This document shows positions 61,825 to 64,000 of a stretch of DNA of 64,000 nt, piece by piece. The stretch lies in contig NZ_JADDXU010000031.1 of the NCBI RefSeq assembly GCF_015163075.1, positions 25,466 to 89,465 on the forward strand, read 5' to 3'. The DNA comes from Streptomyces justiciae. GTDB taxonomy: Bacteria; Actinomycetota; Actinomycetes; Streptomycetales; Streptomycetaceae. The notes beneath the pieces were generated by a model. That model did no database searches. It saw nothing but the letters and a program-made list of their open reading frames with translations, and was not told where the DNA came from. The first letter of the stretch is position 1. Each line of letters opens with the position of its first letter. A program made the translations under genes and the position numbers.

Positions 61825-63081
61825 ATGCCCGACAGCCAGCCGCAGCCGCCCCCCTCGTCGTCCTCGTCCGGCGCCTCCGACACCACCTCACTGCTGCTGT
61901 GCGGGGCACGGCTGACCGACGGCAGGACCGTGGACGTACGGCTCGGCGGCGGGCGCATCGAGGCGGTGGGCACGGCGGGCAGCCTGGCGGCGGGCGGCAC
62001 GCGCGCGTGCGGGACGCGTGTGGACCTGAGCGGCTATCTGCTCCTCCCGGCCCCCGTCGAGCCGCACGCCCACGGCGACACCGCCCTCTCCGACGACACC
62101 GGCGGCCCGGTCTCGTACGACCCCCAGGACGTCCAGCGCCGGGCCACCGAGGCCGCGCTGCTCCAACTCGGGCACGGGGCGACCGCGTTGCGCGCTCACG
62201 TGCGCGTGGGCGACGTCCAGGGGCTGGGCGCGCTGGCCGCCGTGCTCCAGGCCCGGCGTTCGCTGCGCGGGCTCACCGAGCTGACGGCGGTGGCGATGCC
62301 GCGGCTGCTGACCGGCGTGGCCGGGGCGGAGGGGCTCGCGATGCTGCGGGACGCGGTGAAGATGGGCGCCTCGGTGGTCGGCGGCTGCCCCGACCTCGAC
62401 CCGGACCCCACCGGCTATGTCCAGGCGGTCCTGGACATGGCGTCCGAACACGGCTGCCCGGTCGACCTCCACACCGACGCCACCGACCCCGCCCGCCTGT
62501 CCCGCCTCGCCGCCATGGCCGGTGGTCTGCGTCCCGGCGTCACCCTGAGCCCCTGCGGCAGCCTCGGCCGCCTCCCCTCCGAGGTCGCCTCCCGCACCGC
62601 CGACCAGCTCGCCGCGGCCGGCGTGACGGTCGTATGCCTGCCGCAGGGCGGCTGCGCGGGCGTGGAACGGCGCGGCACGGCTCCTGTACGGCTGCTGCGC
62701 GCGGCCGGCGTGCGGGTGGCGGCCGGGAGCGGCGCATTGCGGGACGTGTCCAACCCGGTGGGCCGCGGGGACCCGTTGGAGGCGGCGTACCTCCTGGCCT
62801 CGCGGAACGGCCTGCGTCCCGAGGAGGCGTACGACACCGTCAGCACGTCCGCGCGCGCCGTGCTGGGGCTGCCCGAGGTGCGCGTGGAGGCGGGTTTCCC
62901 GGCCGAGCTGCTCGCGGTGCGCGGGGAACGGCTGGCGGGGGCGCTGTCGCTCGCCTACAGCCGCATCGTGGTGCATCGGGGGCGTGTGGTGGCGCGGACG
63001 AGCGCGGTACGGGAGTTCTGCGACTCGGCGGCGGCTGCGGAGTTGGGGCTGCCTCGGCAGGGGCGGGGGGAGCCGTCTTAG
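61825..63081 (+). CDS. Amidohydrolase-family protein, degenerate metal site
   Basis: The 418-residue protein starts at ATG 61825 (MPDSQPQPPPSSSSSG). Its fold resembles cytosine-deaminase-like amidohydrolases: an N-terminal beta-sandwich (LRLGGGRIEAVG-type stretch), PVEPHAHGDTAL (HxH), and DMASEHGCPVDLHTDATDPA (histidine of the third strand). The expected later metal ligands look altered: SPCGSL stands where SHC-type histidine would be, and AGSGALRDVSNPVG lacks the Ser-Asp of GSDN-RD. It may be catalytically impaired or use another substrate. It faces away from the tRNA cluster. Confidence 0.8.
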   Translation: MPDSQPQPPPSSSSSGASDTTSLLLCGARLTDGRTVDVRLGGGRIEAVGTAGSLAAGGTRACGTRVDLSGYLLLPAPVEPHAHGDTALSDDTGGPVSYDPQDVQRRATEAALLQLGHGATALRAHVRVGDVQGLGALAAVLQARRSLRGLTELTAVAMPRLLTGVAGAEGLAMLRDAVKMGASVVGGCPDLDPDPTGYVQAVLDMASEHGCPVDLHTDATDPARLSRLAAMAGGLRPGVTLSPCGSLGRLPSEVASRTADQLAAAGVTVVCLPQGGCAGVERRGTAPVRLLRAAGVRVAAGSGALRDVSNPVGRGDPLEAAYLLASRNGLRPEEAYDTVSTSARAVLGLPEVRVEAGFPAELLAVRGERLAGALSLAYSRIVVHRGRVVARTSAVREFCDSAAAAELGLPRQGRGEPS

Positions 63082-63307
63082 GGGCGCTGGGGGCGGTGGG
63101 GCGTGAGCGTGAGTGGCGACGGTGCGGCGCGAGCCTGAGCGGCGACGGGTGCTGATCCGGGTGGGCCGAGGAGGGGGCGGCGGGTGCCGTCGTGATGGGC
63201 GGGGCGGAGCTCAACTCCCCCGGCCGGCGCGGTCGTACGTCTGATGCGGCCGCGTGCCGGAGACGGTCGTACGGCGAATGTCGGCGTACGGGCGTACGGT
63301 CGAAGGC
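63082..63307. other. Gap between amidohydrolase and oxidoreductase genes
   Basis: This 226-bp stretch is G-rich and includes GTGAGCGTGAGTGGCGACGG and GCGAGCCTGAGCGGCGACGG, an imperfect 22-bp direct repeat. I see no gene or obvious terminator. Confidence 0.4.
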
Positions 63308-63964
63308 ATGCGCATCGTCATCGCTGGTGGTCATGGTCAGATCGCGTTGCGGCTGGAGCGCCTGCTCGCCGCGCGTGGGAACGAGGTCGCGGGCATCATC
63401 CGCAAGGCGGAACAGGGTGACGCCCTGCGGGAAGCCGGTGCCGAACCGGTCCTGCTGGATCTGGAGTCGGCTTCCGTCGAGGAGGTCGCGGCCCATCTGC
63501 AGGGCGCGGACGCGGCGGTCTTCGCGGCGGGCGCGGGTCCGGGCAGCGGCGTGGCGCGCAAGGACACGGTGGACAAGGGTGCGGCGGTGCTGTTCGCGGA
63601 CGCGGCGGTCCGGGCTCGCGTACGGCGTCACGTGGTCGTGTCGTCGATGGGCGCCGATCCCGAGCACAAGGGCGACGACGTCTTCGACGTCTATCTGCGG
63701 GCCAAGGGCGAGGCCGACCGGTACGTCCGCGGCCTCGACGCCCTGGACTGGACGATCCTGCGCCCCGGCCAGCTGACGAACGACGCCGGTACCGGTCTCG
63801 TACGTCTGGAGGCGCACACCGGCCGTGGCCCGATCCCGCGCGACGACGTGGCCGCCGTACTGGCGGAGCTGCTGGAGACTCCGGCGACGGCCGGGCTGAC
63901 CCTGGAGCTGGTCGGCGGGTCGGTGCCGGTGTCGGTGGCGGTGAAGTCGGTGGCCGGGAACTGA
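63308..63964 (+). CDS. NAD(P)-binding SDR-family oxidoreductase (atypical, NmrA/SDR_a5-like)
   Basis: The 218-residue protein starts at ATG 63308 with GAAGG just before it; a GTG at 63254 is an alternative. The dinucleotide site is MRIVIAGGHGQIALRLERLL (GGxGxI). It continues DAAVFAAGAGPGSGVARKDT, VVVSSMGADPEHKGDD and LDWTILRPGQLTNDAGTGLV, all typical of the atypical SDR_a5 group. Such proteins often sense or bind NAD(P)(H) with uncertain catalysis. Followed by 36 bp to the window edge, no next gene visible. Confidence 0.9.
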   Translation: MRIVIAGGHGQIALRLERLLAARGNEVAGIIRKAEQGDALREAGAEPVLLDLESASVEEVAAHLQGADAAVFAAGAGPGSGVARKDTVDKGAAVLFADAAVRARVRRHVVVSSMGADPEHKGDDVFDVYLRAKGEADRYVRGLDALDWTILRPGQLTNDAGTGLVRLEAHTGRGPIPRDDVAAVLAELLETPATAGLTLELVGGSVPVSVAVKSVAGN

Positions 63965-64000
63965 GAGAGGCGGCGCGCTCGGGGCGGGGCCGCGGCTAGA

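Overview
The window is a GC-rich (about 70%) actinobacterial chromosome segment that I assign to Streptomyces, or a very close relative, at genus level. The evidence is the gene order of the ribosomal/transcription super-cluster, third-position GC bias, GTG and TTG starts (nusG, rpmG, rpoB), a NusG with a long acidic N-terminal extension, a Zn-ribbon S14, and dispersed intergenic repeats of the Streptomyces kind. Most housekeeping genes lie on the minus strand, so transcription runs from high to low coordinates.

Region by region: 1-15829 holds, in reverse, the alpha operon (rpoA, rpsK, rpsM, rpmJ, infA), map-adk-secY, the spc operon (rplO to rplN) and the S10 operon (rpsQ to rpsJ). 16268-25446 is an accessory segment inserted between rpsJ and tuf. 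It has a 1514-residue RHS/YD-repeat polymorphic toxin with a nuclease-like tip, its presumed immunity gene, an internally deleted relic of a second immunity gene, three uncharacterised genes, a DUF1963 protein and two small membrane proteins. 25526-29873 is the str operon (tuf, fusA, rpsG, rpsL).

30279-37918 is a plus-strand accessory island between rpsL and rpoC: a CRP/FNR regulator, then a tight five-gene operon of a class III nucleotide-cyclase-like protein, a STAND-like NTPase, an SPFH-like protein with a proline-rich tail, a PycTM-type membrane protein and an M48 metalloprotease. I judge this to be a candidate nucleotide-signalled conflict (Pycsar-like) system. A CRP-type palindrome sits just before the cyclase gene, and the cyclase and NTPase share a glycine-rich adaptor-like motif. 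It is the most interesting locus here.

37995-52669 holds rpoC, rpoB, rplL, rplJ, two paralogous lipoproteins, rplA, rplK, a small membrane protein, nusG, secE and tRNA-Trp. 52967-64000 is more ordinary metabolism: an aminotransferase, an adenosine-deaminase-family protein, murB, a TetR-regulated MFS exporter, two MaoC-type hydratase subunits, rpmG, tRNA-Met and tRNA-Thr, a degenerate amidohydrolase and an NAD(P)-binding oxidoreductase.

Control elements visible by eye include operon-end hairpins, sigma70-type promoters for rpsJ, rpsL, rplJ, rpoB and the tRNA pair, a terminator-like attenuator in the rplJ leader, and a 24-nt hairpin motif common to the rpsJ and rpsL leaders. All calls come from reading the sequence and recalled family knowledge; no database search was run.
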